DNA from: Thiobacillus sp. UBA3361
GTDB lineage: Bacteria; Pseudomonadota; Gammaproteobacteria; Burkholderiales; Thiobacillaceae
Assembly: GCA_002360535.1 (NCBI GenBank)
Contig: DEQR01000017.1
Span: forward strand, 1 to 37,694
Reading direction: 5' to 3'
Length of the DNA: 37,694 nucleotides
Part shown: in pieces, positions 16,724 to 24,538 of the stretch
Numbering within the stretch: the first letter of the stretch is position 1
Layout of the letters: the number at the start of each line of letters is the position of its first letter
Notes under the pieces: generated by a model
Database searches by the model: none
What the model was told of the DNA's origin: nothing
Seen by the model: the letters and a program-made list of their open reading frames with translations, nothing else
Position numbers and translations under genes: made by a program

Positions 16724-17491
16724 ATGGTCACCGCCACCTTCCGCTTCTACGAGGAACTCAACGACTTCCTGCCACCCGAACGGCGCAAGCGGGACCACAC
16801 CTGCCCCTGTGCACGGGAGGCCAGCGTCAAGCACATGATCGAGGCCCTGGGCGTGCCCCACACGGAGGTGGAACTGATCCTGGTGAACGGGGCGTCGGTG
16901 GGCTTCGACCACCGTCTGCGGGACGGCGACCGAGTGGCGGTCTATCCCGTGTTCGAGGCCCTGGACATCCGCCCCCTGCTGCGCCTGCGGGAACACCCCC
17001 AACGCATCACCCGCTTCGTCGCCGACGCCCACCTGGGCGGCCTCGCCCGCCTGCTGCGCCTGGCCGGCTTCGACACCCTGTACGACAACCGCTTCCATGA
17101 CGACGACGTGGTGGCCATCTCCCAACGGGAGCACCGCATCGTGCTGACCCGCGACGTGGAACTGCTCAAGCGCCGGGACGTGACCCACGGCTGCTATGTC
17201 CACGCCCGCAGGCCCGAGCCGCAGTTGCAGGAAATCTTCCGCCGCCTGGACCTGACCGGCAGTGTCCGGCCCTTTTCCCTCTGCCTGTCCTGCAACGCCC
17301 CCCTGCGGCCTGTCGCCAAGGCGGAGGTCATCCACCGGCTGCCGGAGCGGGTGCGTGAACAGCAGGAACACTTCGCCACCTGCGACCAGTGCGGCGGGGT
17401 GTTCTGGGAGGGGTCGCACTGGCGGAGGATGAAGGCACTGCTGGACGGGGTGATGGCCGAGGCGGCGGGACGGGACGCCCCGCCCGCCTGA
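16724..17491 (+). CDS. Ubiquitin-like (MoaD-type) plus Mut7-C RNase domain protein
   Basis: This 255-residue protein has two parts. Residues 1-80 are a beta-grasp ubiquitin/MoaD-like domain (FRFYEELNDFL, then LILVNGASVGFDHRLRDGDR) without the terminal Gly-Gly needed for conjugation or sulfur transfer. Residues 95-245 are a Mut7-C domain, a PIN-like predicted RNase, with acidic residues in FVADAHLGGLARLLRLAG and LTRD and a zinc ribbon from Cys187, Cys190, Cys220 and Cys223. The fusion is a known domain architecture of unproven function; an RNA-cleaving or RNA-quality role is predicted from the fold. It follows the tRNA array by 56 nt and may share its transcript. It converges on the exonuclease gene with 2 nt between the stops. 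Confidence 0.85.
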   Translation: MVTATFRFYEELNDFLPPERRKRDHTCPCAREASVKHMIEALGVPHTEVELILVNGASVGFDHRLRDGDRVAVYPVFEALDIRPLLRLREHPQRITRFVADAHLGGLARLLRLAGFDTLYDNRFHDDDVVAISQREHRIVLTRDVELLKRRDVTHGCYVHARRPEPQLQEIFRRLDLTGSVRPFSLCLSCNAPLRPVAKAEVIHRLPERVREQQEHFATCDQCGGVFWEGSHWRRMKALLDGVMAEAAGRDAPPA

Positions 17492-17493
17492 CT

Positions 17494-18924
17494 TCATTCC
17501 GAGACTGGCCAGGGCCGGCCTCCGGCCACCCGTCTCACCGCCACCTTCCCGCTCCCCAGCCAGGCCTTGAGCAGCTTATAGGTGTCCATGTCGAAGGGCG
17601 TCTGTCCACCCGCCTCCAGCAGGTCGTGCATATCCTCCTCGCCGCGTGCCGTACCCAGGTAGCGCCAGTCGTCCACCAGGTGGATCTCCTCCCGGTCCAG
17701 GAAGTCGTCCCGCTCCACCAGGCCGACGGGCCCGGGGTAGGGCCAGACCGGCAGCTTCAGCCGGGCCAGGGCGGCCATCAGGCGGGCGCTGTGCAGGTCG
17801 ATGGGCTCCTTGCCCACGCAAGCGCCCTGGCACTTGCCCAGCTGGTGGGCGAAACAGGGCCGGCCCGGCTTGACGGCCGGCTCCAGCCCCAGCACGGCCG
17901 GGCAGAGGGCATGGGCCTCGGCGATCTTGCGCAGGGCCTGGGTGGCCTCCCGCCTGCTGGGGAACAGGCCGTACAGGTCCCCGGCTCGGCCGAATCCCGC
18001 CTCCTCGCCGCTGACCAGGCGCGGACGGTAGTCGCCGCGATCCCTTTCTTCCAGGCGCCAAGCGCACAGCTCCGTGGGCCGACGCAGGCGGCGGTTGTGC
18101 AGGGGCTGATGCGCCTTCACCAGGCAGGCCTCCAGCAGCAGGGCACCCAGTTCGCCCACCGTCTCGCGCCACTCCACCCGGCGCACCTGCTGGGCCAGGC
18201 GCATGGCCTTGTGTTCCCGTGTATCGGCGGCAAAATGGGATAGCACCCGCTTGCGCAGGTTTTGGCTCTTGCCGATGTACAGCGGCACGTCCTCCTCGCC
18301 GTGGAAGAGATAGACACCGGGGGATTCGGGCAGGTCCTCCAGCAGGTCCGCGTCCAGGTGGGGCGGCAGGCTGGGGCGTAGGAGCTGCTGACCGACGGCC
18401 TCGGCCAGGGCGGCCTCGCCGGGGTCCCGGCCAACCAGGCGCCAGAACTGCCAGATGAGGTCAGCGTCGGTCAGGGCGCGGTGGCGATCGCTGCCCACCG
18501 CCAGGCCGTGGCGGGCGATGAGGCTGTCCAGGTTGTGCTTGTGATGCTCCGGGAACAGCCTGCGCGACAGCCGCACTGTGCACAGCACGTCGGCGCGGAA
18601 GCTTTGCCCCAGGCGGCGGTATTCGTTGCGCACGAAGCCGTAGTCGAAACGGGCGTTGTGGGCGATGAACAGGCGCCCGTGCAGACGCTCGGCCAATTCC
18701 TCAGCCACCTCTTCGAAGTCCGGCGCGCCGGCCACCATTTCGTTGCTGATGCCGGTCAGCCGCTGGATGAACTGGGGGATGGGCTGCCGCGGGTTGACCA
18801 GGGTGCTCCAGGTGGACACCCGGTCATCGTCCACCAGCACCAGGCCGATCTCGGTGACCCGGTCGAGTACCGGGTTGGCGCCGGTGGTCTCCAGGTCGAT
18901 GAAGGCGAGGCGGGGCGGGAGCAC
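17494..18924 (-). CDS. DnaQ-like 3'-5' exonuclease fused to a GIY-YIG (UvrC/Cho-type) nuclease
   Basis: This 476-residue protein starts at a GTG (18922-18924). Residues 1-165 form a DEDDh exonuclease of the PolIII epsilon type: Asp10 and Glu12 in FIDLETTG, Asp94 in HNARFD, His148 and Asp153 in HRALTDA. Residues 195-290 are a GIY-YIG nuclease (SPGVYLF, then LYIGKSQNLRKRV) like UvrC's N-terminal half and E. coli Cho. The C-terminal part has the Cys-containing pattern CFAHQLGKCQGAC, also UvrC-like. Such fusions are known in proteobacteria and are thought to act as alternative 3' incision nucleases with attached trimming. It sits 33 nt after the tautomerase gene, probably last in the glycosylase operon. 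Confidence 0.9.
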   Translation of the reverse strand: MLPPRLAFIDLETTGANPVLDRVTEIGLVLVDDDRVSTWSTLVNPRQPIPQFIQRLTGISNEMVAGAPDFEEVAEELAERLHGRLFIAHNARFDYGFVRNEYRRLGQSFRADVLCTVRLSRRLFPEHHKHNLDSLIARHGLAVGSDRHRALTDADLIWQFWRLVGRDPGEAALAEAVGQQLLRPSLPPHLDADLLEDLPESPGVYLFHGEEDVPLYIGKSQNLRKRVLSHFAADTREHKAMRLAQQVRRVEWRETVGELGALLLEACLVKAHQPLHNRRLRRPTELCAWRLEERDRGDYRPRLVSGEEAGFGRAGDLYGLFPSRREATQALRKIAEAHALCPAVLGLEPAVKPGRPCFAHQLGKCQGACVGKEPIDLHSARLMAALARLKLPVWPYPGPVGLVERDDFLDREEIHLVDDWRYLGTARGEEDMHDLLEAGGQTPFDMDTYKLLKAWLGSGKVAVRRVAGGRPWPVSE

Positions 18925-18957
18925 GGGGTGCGGTTCAGACGAAGCGGGTGCCGGGAT

Positions 18958-19149
18958 TCAGGAATCGTCCTCGTCCAGCAACTGCCCGGCGATGGCCCAG
19001 TTCTCGTCGGGCAGTTCCTCGAAGGCGATGTAGGTGTAACGCTTGGGCTTCAGGGCGATGCGCTCCAGGGTGTCGGTGATCTCCTGGGCGATTTGTTTCT
19101 TCTGCTCCCGAGTCAGTTCGCCGGCGAGCTTGATGGTGACGACGGGCAT
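18958..19149 (-). CDS. 4-oxalocrotonate tautomerase family protein
   Basis: This 63-residue protein starts MPVVTIKLAGELTREQKKQI. Removing Met exposes the catalytic N-terminal Pro1, the hallmark of the family, and the length matches the usual 60-65 residues. Family members keto-enol tautomerise or dehalogenate small acids and assemble as hexamers. The substrate is unknown. The start lies inside the 3' end of the glycosylase gene (37-nt overlap in another frame), so the two are translationally linked. The upstream extension of this frame is not protein-like and was dropped. Confidence 0.9.
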   Translation of the reverse strand: MPVVTIKLAGELTREQKKQIAQEITDTLERIALKPKRYTYIAFEELPDENWAIAGQLLDEDDS

Positions 19150-19814
19150 GGCGCGGTTCCTTCCAGATAGGTGCGGATGGCGTTGAACACGTCCCGGAAC
19201 ATGGCCGGGGTGAGGCGGTGGGTCTGGGTGTTGTAGCGGCTGCAATGGTAGCTGTCGAAGAGACGCAGGGGAGGGGCCGGTGACCCGCACTCTCCCCTCG
19301 CTGGGGAGGGGAGCATGAAGGCGGCCCCATGGCCGAAGGGATGCTCCTTCTGCCTGCGGCCCAGGGCCTTGAGCACCGCCTTGTGGGCGATCTGACCCAG
19401 AGCCAGGATCGCCGTGCCCGGCCCCAGGGCCGCCAGTTCACCGGCCAGGAAGGGGTTACAGCGGGAGATCTCGGCGCTGTCCGGTTTGTTCTCCGGCGGA
19501 CAGCATTTGACGGCGTTGGTGATGCGGCAGCCGGTTAGTACCAGGCCGTCGTCCGCGGCCACGGACTGGGGCCGGCCGGCGAAGCCATAGGCGTGCAGGG
19601 TCTCGTACAGCAGCACGCCGGCGTAGTCGCCGGTGAACGGCCGGCCGCTGCGGTTGGCGCCGTGGTAGCCTGGGGCCAGGCCGACGATGAGCAGGCGGGG
19701 CGCGGGATCGCCGAAGGGCGGCACCGGACGGCCGAAGTAGCCGGGGTGGCTGGCGCGGCACTCGGCCAGGTAGCCGGCGAGGCGGGGGCAGGCGGTACAG
19801 CCGGTATCGAACAT
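19113..19814 (-). CDS. Family 5 (UDGb-type) uracil-DNA glycosylase
   Basis: This 233-residue enzyme should remove uracil and related deaminated bases from DNA. Family 5 motifs are present: GLAPGYHGANRSGRPFTGD (45-63) with Ala rather than the usual catalytic Asp or Asn, and HCSRYNTQTHRLT (190-202). Cys6, Cys9, one of Cys104/Cys105 and Cys119 provide the 4Fe-4S cluster ligands. About 14 residues (169-182) look inserted just before the second motif and are encoded by a GC-rich palindromic repeat. The ATG is immediately preceded by 21 copies of a 7-bp repeat, with no Shine-Dalgarno sequence. The tautomerase gene overlaps its 3' end. Enzyme class is secure; activity with the insertion is untested. 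Confidence 0.9.
   Translation of the reverse strand: MFDTGCTACPRLAGYLAECRASHPGYFGRPVPPFGDPAPRLLIVGLAPGYHGANRSGRPFTGDYAGVLLYETLHAYGFAGRPQSVAADDGLVLTGCRITNAVKCCPPENKPDSAEISRCNPFLAGELAALGPGTAILALGQIAHKAVLKALGRRQKEHPFGHGAAFMLPSPARGECGSPAPPLRLFDSYHCSRYNTQTHRLTPAMFRDVFNAIRTYLEGTAPCPSSPSSSPAN
19269..19316. repeat. Palindromic repeat inside the glycosylase gene
   Basis: An 8-bp perfect inverted repeat CTCCCCTC/GAGGGGAG (19292-19299, 19306-19313) lies in frame in the glycosylase gene. The string GAGGGGAGCAT (19306-19316) recurs exactly inside tgt at 26231-26241, in the same orientation relative to the window, though the two genes run in opposite directions. Confidence 0.6.
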
Positions 19815-19963
<149 letters not shown>

Positions 19964-19964
19964 C

Positions 19965-19992
19965 AACATAGCGGTTGACGCCCCGGCGTCAA
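19965..19992 (-). promoter_or_regulatory. Promoter-like sequence for the glycosylase operon
   Basis: On the minus strand TTGACG (complement of 19987-19992) and TATGTT (complement of 19965-19970) are 16 nt apart. Transcription would start near 19958, at the edge of the 7-bp array. No other promoter candidate was seen between the array and the DUF2863 gene. Confidence 0.55.
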
Positions 19993-19994
19993 CC
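19973..19994. promoter_or_regulatory. 22-bp perfect inverted repeat over the -35 element
   Basis: GGTTGACGCC and GGCGTCAACC (19973-19982, 19985-19994) form a perfect 10-bp inverted repeat with a 2-bp centre. It covers the predicted -35 and spacer of the glycosylase promoter, the position expected of a repressor operator. A transcriptional hairpin for the DUF2863 gene is an alternative, but no T-tract follows. Confidence 0.5.
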
Positions 19995-20003
19995 CCAAAC
20001 TTC

Positions 20004-20032
20004 AAGCTGAAAGCTGAGCGCTGACCGCTTCA
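20004..20032. repeat. Degenerate 7-bp repeat copies at the DUF2863 stop codon
   Basis: The + strand reads AAGCTGA, AAGCTGA, GCGCTGA, CCGCTTCA, with a 7-nt period. It ends in the same GCTGACCGCTTCA seen in part at window positions 1-27, where TCA is again the stop codon of a minus-strand gene. Confidence 0.6.
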
Positions 20033-21202
20033 ATGCAAATGCATCGGCGGCGCCTCGCTTTCCTCCGGCATCTCGGCGTGCACCACCTCCCCCTCCGCAT
20101 TGGGGAACATGGGCGCGCCGCAGTCTTCGCAGAACTCGAATGGGAAACGCTGCTCCAGCACCACCACCTCGCCCACGCCGGCGGCCTTGAGTACCTGCCC
20201 GATCTCGGCGCCCATGTCGGTGGTCTCGTCCTCTGCGCCCAGCAGGGGCCAGACCACTCCGTGCAGCACCTCGGCCGAGTCGCGCGGACCGAAGCCGATG
20301 CGCCATTCCTCCAATCGCCGGTCGTAACTGGGGGCGACCGCGGCGCGCAGGCCGGAGGCCGGCACGTCCAGCATCGCCTGCAGATAGGCCACGGCGGCAC
20401 GCAGGGAGTGGGGACGGCCTTCCCGGTCGGCACGCCGCCAGGCGGCGAAGTAGGCGTCGGGCAGCAACAACTCGGCGCTGCAGCCGGTGAGCAGGCTGCT
20501 GATCAACGCGCCGCCCTGGGCCTGCCATTGCGCGAGGGCGGTATCCCGGCTGCCATCCGCCTCGTTCCAGCGGAACACGGGGGCGCCCGGCGTCGCCAGC
20601 ACCGCGGCCAGCAGGTAACGCACGTCGGAGATGAACTGGCCGCTCTCGGCCAGGCGGCCGGCGTCCACCTCCATGTCCCGGCCGGTCTGAGCGGCCTGCC
20701 AGAGTTGTTCGGCGAAGGCGCGGGTGGCGGCGTAGCCACGCGGCAGTTGGTCGGGACTGAACAGGTAGTCGGCCAGCGCCACGCGGGCCCCGGCGGCCAG
20801 CACATGGGCGCCCAACTGTACCTTCAGGTCCCGGACCAGGTCGGGCGTCAGGTTGCGCACGGGAATGTTGAAACGCGACCATGCCAACACCGGCACGCCG
20901 ATGAGCAGGGCCTGGCGCGGACCGTCCGGGGTGTCGATCAGGCCGCCCTCGGCATGGGATTCGATCAGGTCGGCCAACTCGTCGTAGGCCCGGCCGTTGG
21001 TTTCGTAGAGCCGGTCGAGGGCCTGGGTGAGGCCGTCATCCCGGCCGGTCCGCATCTGGCCGAGGATGAGTTGGGCGAGCTGGGTTTCCCAGTAGGCGTC
21101 CTCGGGGCGGCTGCCCGAGTCGGCCAGGCCGTTGGCCAGCCAGACCAGGCGCTCGGCGTCCCGGTTCATGCGGTGGTGGGCGTGCAGGCGGCGGTGTTTC
21201 AT
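20030..21202 (-). CDS. DUF2863-like conserved protein
   Basis: This 390-residue soluble protein begins with a His/Arg-rich stretch followed by RDAERLVWLANGLADSGSR, a pattern I associate with the betaproteobacterial DUF2863 family. No signal peptide or membrane segment is visible. A CxxC pair (FCEDCGAP) near residue 365 and a His-rich acidic tail could bind a metal. No function is established. It is followed by the 7-bp repeat region and preceded by the CDF exporter gene, 12 nt upstream. Confidence 0.65.
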   Translation of the reverse strand: MKHRRLHAHHRMNRDAERLVWLANGLADSGSRPEDAYWETQLAQLILGQMRTGRDDGLTQALDRLYETNGRAYDELADLIESHAEGGLIDTPDGPRQALLIGVPVLAWSRFNIPVRNLTPDLVRDLKVQLGAHVLAAGARVALADYLFSPDQLPRGYAATRAFAEQLWQAAQTGRDMEVDAGRLAESGQFISDVRYLLAAVLATPGAPVFRWNEADGSRDTALAQWQAQGGALISSLLTGCSAELLLPDAYFAAWRRADREGRPHSLRAAVAYLQAMLDVPASGLRAAVAPSYDRRLEEWRIGFGPRDSAEVLHGVVWPLLGAEDETTDMGAEIGQVLKAAGVGEVVVLEQRFPFEFCEDCGAPMFPNAEGEVVHAEMPEESEAPPMHLH

Positions 21203-21214
21203 GGCAGCGGGGGA

Positions 21215-22132
21215 TCAGTGGTGGTGGAGGGCATTATCCCTGGCCTCGGGCTGCAGCGTCGCGTGGCCGATGCCGTGCCAGTCGGACAGTATCTGCCGCG
21301 CCCGCGCCAGGATGGCGGGCCAGTGGTCGAGGCTGGCCATGTCCAGGTGGGCGGAAAGGGCCACCTTGCCCGAGGACAGGGTCCAGATGTGCAGGTCGTG
21401 CACCGAGGTCACCTGGGGAATGGCCGCCAGGTCGGCCGCCACCCCCTCGATGCTGATGTGCTCCGGCACCCCTTCCAGCAGCACATGCACCGCCTCGGCC
21501 AGCAGGCGCCAGGCGGACACCAGGATCAGCCCGGCCACCACCAGGGAGAGCAGCGGGTCGATAGGTGTCCAGCCGGTGAAGGTGATCACCAGGCCTGCGC
21601 TCAGGGCGGCCACCGAGCCGAGCAGGTCACCCATGACGTGCATCAGGGCGGCGCGGGTGTTGAGGGTGCGCTCCCCCTTGGACAGGCGCCAGGCCACCGC
21701 CAGGTTGACCAGCAGGCCGATGGCCGCCACCAGGGTGACCGTGCCGCCGGAGATATCCCGGGGCTGGCTGAAGCGCTGCACGGCCTCGAAGGCGATGAAG
21801 CTGATCAGCACCAGCATGAGCATGCCGTTGGCCAGGGCGGCCAGCACCTCCAGGCGCACCAGGCCGTAGGTGTGGCGCAGGGAGGGCGGGCGCCGCGCCA
21901 GCCAGGCGGCCAGGGCGGCCAGGCCCAGGGCGGTGGAATCGGTGAGCATGTGGCCGGCGTCGGACAGCAGGGCCAGCGACCCGGACCACCAGCCGGCCAC
22001 CGCCTCCACGAAGGCGAAGCCGAGGGTGAACACCAGGGCGCCGGTCAGGTGACGGTGTTCGCCCTTGTGGCCCAGGTGGTGGTGCAGGTGATCGGTGCCC
22101 CGATCCACCGACAGGGGCGCTCCGCTCTCCAT
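21215..22132 (-). CDS. Cation diffusion facilitator (CDF) metal exporter
   Basis: From the ATG at 22132 this is a 305-residue inner-membrane antiporter of the CzcD/ZitB type that moves Zn(II) or similar cations out of the cytoplasm using protons. A His-rich N-terminus (HLHHHLGHKGEHRH) precedes six membrane segments. The metal site is visible as Asp58, His61 and Asp65 in SDAGHMLTD and His165 and Asp169 in HVMGD, the HxxxD pairs of TM2 and TM5 typical of zinc/cadmium transporters. The C-terminal cytoplasmic domain includes VHDLHIWTLSSGK. The chosen ATG is 1 nt from the nagZ stop; an in-frame ATG at 22180 would overlap nagZ. Confidence 0.93.
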   Translation of the reverse strand: MESGAPLSVDRGTDHLHHHLGHKGEHRHLTGALVFTLGFAFVEAVAGWWSGSLALLSDAGHMLTDSTALGLAALAAWLARRPPSLRHTYGLVRLEVLAALANGMLMLVLISFIAFEAVQRFSQPRDISGGTVTLVAAIGLLVNLAVAWRLSKGERTLNTRAALMHVMGDLLGSVAALSAGLVITFTGWTPIDPLLSLVVAGLILVSAWRLLAEAVHVLLEGVPEHISIEGVAADLAAIPQVTSVHDLHIWTLSSGKVALSAHLDMASLDHWPAILARARQILSDWHGIGHATLQPEARDNALHHH

Positions 22133-22133
22133 G

Positions 22134-23255
22134 TCAGCAGGCCTGTCCGCCGCCGGATCGGCCGCAGGTGTTGCACACATCCGCCAGGGCCAGCTCCGCG
22201 TCCGCCTGGCCCAGGCCGGCCAGGTGGCGCAGGCCGTTCATGTAGCGGCTGCTCTCGTGCAGGGCCACCCGGTCCGGGGGGTGGGGGCGGCCGTGCATGC
22301 GGGCGAAGCGGATGAGGGACACGGGGGGCGTGACCCGGCGCAAGCCTTCCAGCAGCTCGTCGGCCAATCGCGGGCGGTTGCATAGCAGGGCCATGTCGCA
22401 GCCGGCCTCCAGGGCGGCGGTGGCCCGCTCGACGACACCGCCGGCCACCCGCGCACCTTCCATGGACAGGTCGTCGCTGAAGATCACCCCGTCGAAGCCC
22501 ATCTGGCCGCGCAGGATGTCGGTGAGCCAGCGCCGGGAAAAACCCGCCGGCCGGTCATCGACCTTGGGATAGATGACGTGGGCCGGCATGATGCCGGCCA
22601 GGCCCAGGTCGATGAGCTGGTGGAATGGCACCAGGTCGTCCAGCTCCAGATCCACCAGATCGCGCTCATCGACGGGCACGTCCAGGTGGGAATCGGCGGC
22701 CACGTAACCATGACCCGGGAAGTGTTTGCCCACCGCGTTCATGCCCGCGTCGTGCAGGCCCAGCACCAGGGCATGGGCCAGGTCCGCCACCGCCCGGGGC
22801 TGGCGGTGGAAGGCGCGGCTGCCGATCACCGTGCTGGCCCCGTAGTCCAGGTCCAGCACCGGGGCGAAGCTGAAGTCGATGCCCACCGCGCGCAGCTCGG
22901 CGCCCAGCACATAACCTACCTCCCGGGCCAGGCGCTTGGCCTGCTGGGGGTGTTCGTCCCACACCTCGCCCAGGGCGCGCATGGGCGGAATGCCGGTGAA
23001 GCCCTCGCGGAAGCGCTGCACCCGGCCGCCCTCGTGATCCACGGCGATGAGCAGGGGCGGGTAGCGCAGGGTATGGATCTCCTGGGTAAGGGCGGCGATC
23101 TGTTCCGGGTCCCGGTAATTGCGGCTGAACAGGATCACCCCGCCCACCAGGGGATGGCGCAGGCGGCGGCGGTCGTCGTCGTTGAGCGCCTGGCCCTCCA
23201 CGTCCAGCATGAGGGGGCCCAGGGGCAGGCGGTGATGGATGGCGCCGGGGTTCAT
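22134..23255 (-). CDS. nagZ: Beta-N-acetylhexosaminidase NagZ
   Basis: This 373-residue cytoplasmic family 3 glycosidase removes N-acetylglucosamine from anhydromuropeptides during cell-wall recycling. The core motif KHFPGHG (177-183) is followed by DSH (188-190), whose Asp-His pair is the general acid/base. FSDDLSMEG (259-267) carries the nucleophile Asp. The protein is about 30 residues longer than usual, and its C-terminus has three Cys (CNTCGRSGGGQAC) that I do not expect in NagZ. Its ATG abuts the acpS stop codon directly, so translation is likely coupled. Usual betaproteobacterial neighbours recO and pdxJ are not adjacent here. Confidence 0.94.
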   Translation of the reverse strand: MNPGAIHHRLPLGPLMLDVEGQALNDDDRRRLRHPLVGGVILFSRNYRDPEQIAALTQEIHTLRYPPLLIAVDHEGGRVQRFREGFTGIPPMRALGEVWDEHPQQAKRLAREVGYVLGAELRAVGIDFSFAPVLDLDYGASTVIGSRAFHRQPRAVADLAHALVLGLHDAGMNAVGKHFPGHGYVAADSHLDVPVDERDLVDLELDDLVPFHQLIDLGLAGIMPAHVIYPKVDDRPAGFSRRWLTDILRGQMGFDGVIFSDDLSMEGARVAGGVVERATAALEAGCDMALLCNRPRLADELLEGLRRVTPPVSLIRFARMHGRPHPPDRVALHESSRYMNGLRHLAGLGQADAELALADVCNTCGRSGGGQAC

Positions 23256-23633
23256 CTAGGACTCCGCGATGGCGAAGGCGACAGCGTAGTGGTGCTCGTC
23301 GCTGATGGAAAGGTGCAGCCGGACGATGCCGCGTTCGGCCAGCCAGGCGCCCAGTTCATGTGCAGGCAGATACTCGGGCCGCCCGAGCGCATCGTGGCCG
23401 ATGCCGATGTTGGACAGGGTCACGGGCGCGCGCAGGCCGGTGCCCAGCGCCTTGGCCAGGGCCTCCTTGGCGGCGAAACGGCGCGCCAGGAAGCGGTCTT
23501 TGTGCTGCACCGCGGCGTATTCGTCCCACTCACCGGCGGACAGAACGCGCCGGGCCAGACGGGCGCCGAAGCGGGCATGCATGTCGGTCATGCGCGCCAC
23601 CGCGACGATGTCCGTGCCGACGCCGCGGATCAT
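23256..23633 (-). CDS. acpS: Holo-[acyl-carrier-protein] synthase
   Basis: This 125-residue enzyme transfers 4'-phosphopantetheine from CoA to apo-ACP, which activates fatty acid synthesis. The Mg-binding start MIRGVGTDIV and the helix FAAKEALAKALG with its conserved Lys-Glu are intact. The ATG at 23633 overlaps the stop of the upstream membrane-protein gene as ATGA; a long upstream extension of the frame was discarded. nagZ follows without a gap. Confidence 0.95.
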   Translation of the reverse strand: MIRGVGTDIVAVARMTDMHARFGARLARRVLSAGEWDEYAAVQHKDRFLARRFAAKEALAKALGTGLRAPVTLSNIGIGHDALGRPEYLPAHELGAWLAERGIVRLHLSISDEHHYAVAFAIAES

Positions 23634-24355
23634 GCGCCCGCCCCGCCGCGCTGGCGCCGCAGCGCATCCAGGCCGTAGTGGGTAAAGGCCAGGCCCATGT
23701 AGATGGGGGCCAGGAAGTTCACCAGGGGTACCAGGTAGAGCAGGCCCAGCAGGGCGCTCATGGCGAACAGGGGCCAGCCCCCCTCGCGCCGTGCCCATGC
23801 CAGTTCGGCGGCGGAGGCATGCTCGGACAGCGCGTCATAGACGAACATGCGCCGGTTCAACCAAGCGTTGAGCAGCACCGACAGCAGCGCACCGAGCGGC
23901 CCGAACAGCCAGAAGGGCAGCAGGAGCACCCAGGCCACCACGAATACCGCCAGGGCGGCCAGGCTGTTGATCAGGCCACCCACCAGGGTGCCCCCCTTCA
24001 GGGCCTGGAGGCCGGGATAGCGGCGCCCCGCAACGTGCCGGACGATACCCGGCATGAGCACCACCGAGGTGATCAGCACGGCGGTCAGATAAACCGCCGG
24101 CAGCCACAGCAACACCAGGAAGAAAAAGGCCGAGTAGGTGAGCAGCCAGTCCGCACCCAACCATCCGGCGGCGGTCTGCAACGGAGTGGTGGCCAGGAAG
24201 GCGGCCAGCTCCGCCTGCCAGGCGGCGCCGAACAGCCAGGCCAGCAGCCCCCAGAGCAGCAGGGCCAAGCCCATGGGCCACAGGGTCAGCAGCAGCATGG
24301 GCGGGGAGAACAGGTCCACAGCGGCGAGCCGCAGGGCGCGAAGGACGGATTCCAT
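23630..24355 (-). CDS. EI24/CysZ-like membrane protein
   Basis: This 241-residue protein has five or six hydrophobic segments and the layout of the EI24 domain family, which includes the sulfate permease CysZ. Near the N-terminus is LRLAAVDLFSPPMLLL, and near the C-terminus YLVPLVNFLAPIYMGLAFTH, both typical. Stand-alone betaproteobacterial members have no proven substrate. It is the first gene of an EI24-acpS-nagZ-CDF set with 4-nt overlap or near-zero gaps, consistent with one operon. Confidence 0.8.
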   Translation of the reverse strand: MESVLRALRLAAVDLFSPPMLLLTLWPMGLALLLWGLLAWLFGAAWQAELAAFLATTPLQTAAGWLGADWLLTYSAFFFLVLLWLPAVYLTAVLITSVVLMPGIVRHVAGRRYPGLQALKGGTLVGGLINSLAALAVFVVAWVLLLPFWLFGPLGALLSVLLNAWLNRRMFVYDALSEHASAAELAWARREGGWPLFAMSALLGLLYLVPLVNFLAPIYMGLAFTHYGLDALRRQRGGAGA

Positions 24356-24406
24356 GACCGGGAAGATCAGACGACGGGACTATGGTAAGACATGAGGCTA
24401 AGGGCC

Positions 24407-24493
24407 TGGTGCCGGGAGGGGGACTCGAACCCCCACAGTGTCACCACCGGCGGATTTTGAGTCCGCTGCGTCTACCGATTCCGCCATCCCGGC
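24407..24493 (-). tRNA. tRNA-Leu (CAA)
   Basis: This 87-nt class II tRNA has an encoded CCA. Its acceptor stem GCCGGGA pairs with TCCCGGC. The anticodon stem is GCGGA/TCCGC and the loop CTCAAAA, giving anticodon CAA. A long variable arm is present. It is uninterrupted, unlike tRNA-Leu(UAA), and cannot read UUA. Confidence 0.96.
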
Positions 24494-24505
24494 ATGGGGC
24501 TGCGG

Positions 24506-24535
24506 ATTATCCGCCAAGGGCGGACATGGCAGCAA
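24506..24535 (-). promoter_or_regulatory. Probable promoter of tRNA-Leu (CAA)
   Basis: On the minus strand TTGCTG (complement of 24530-24535) and GATAAT (complement of 24506-24511) are 18 nt apart. Transcription would begin near 24499, six bases before the tRNA. Confidence 0.5.
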
Positions 24536-24538
24536 GGT

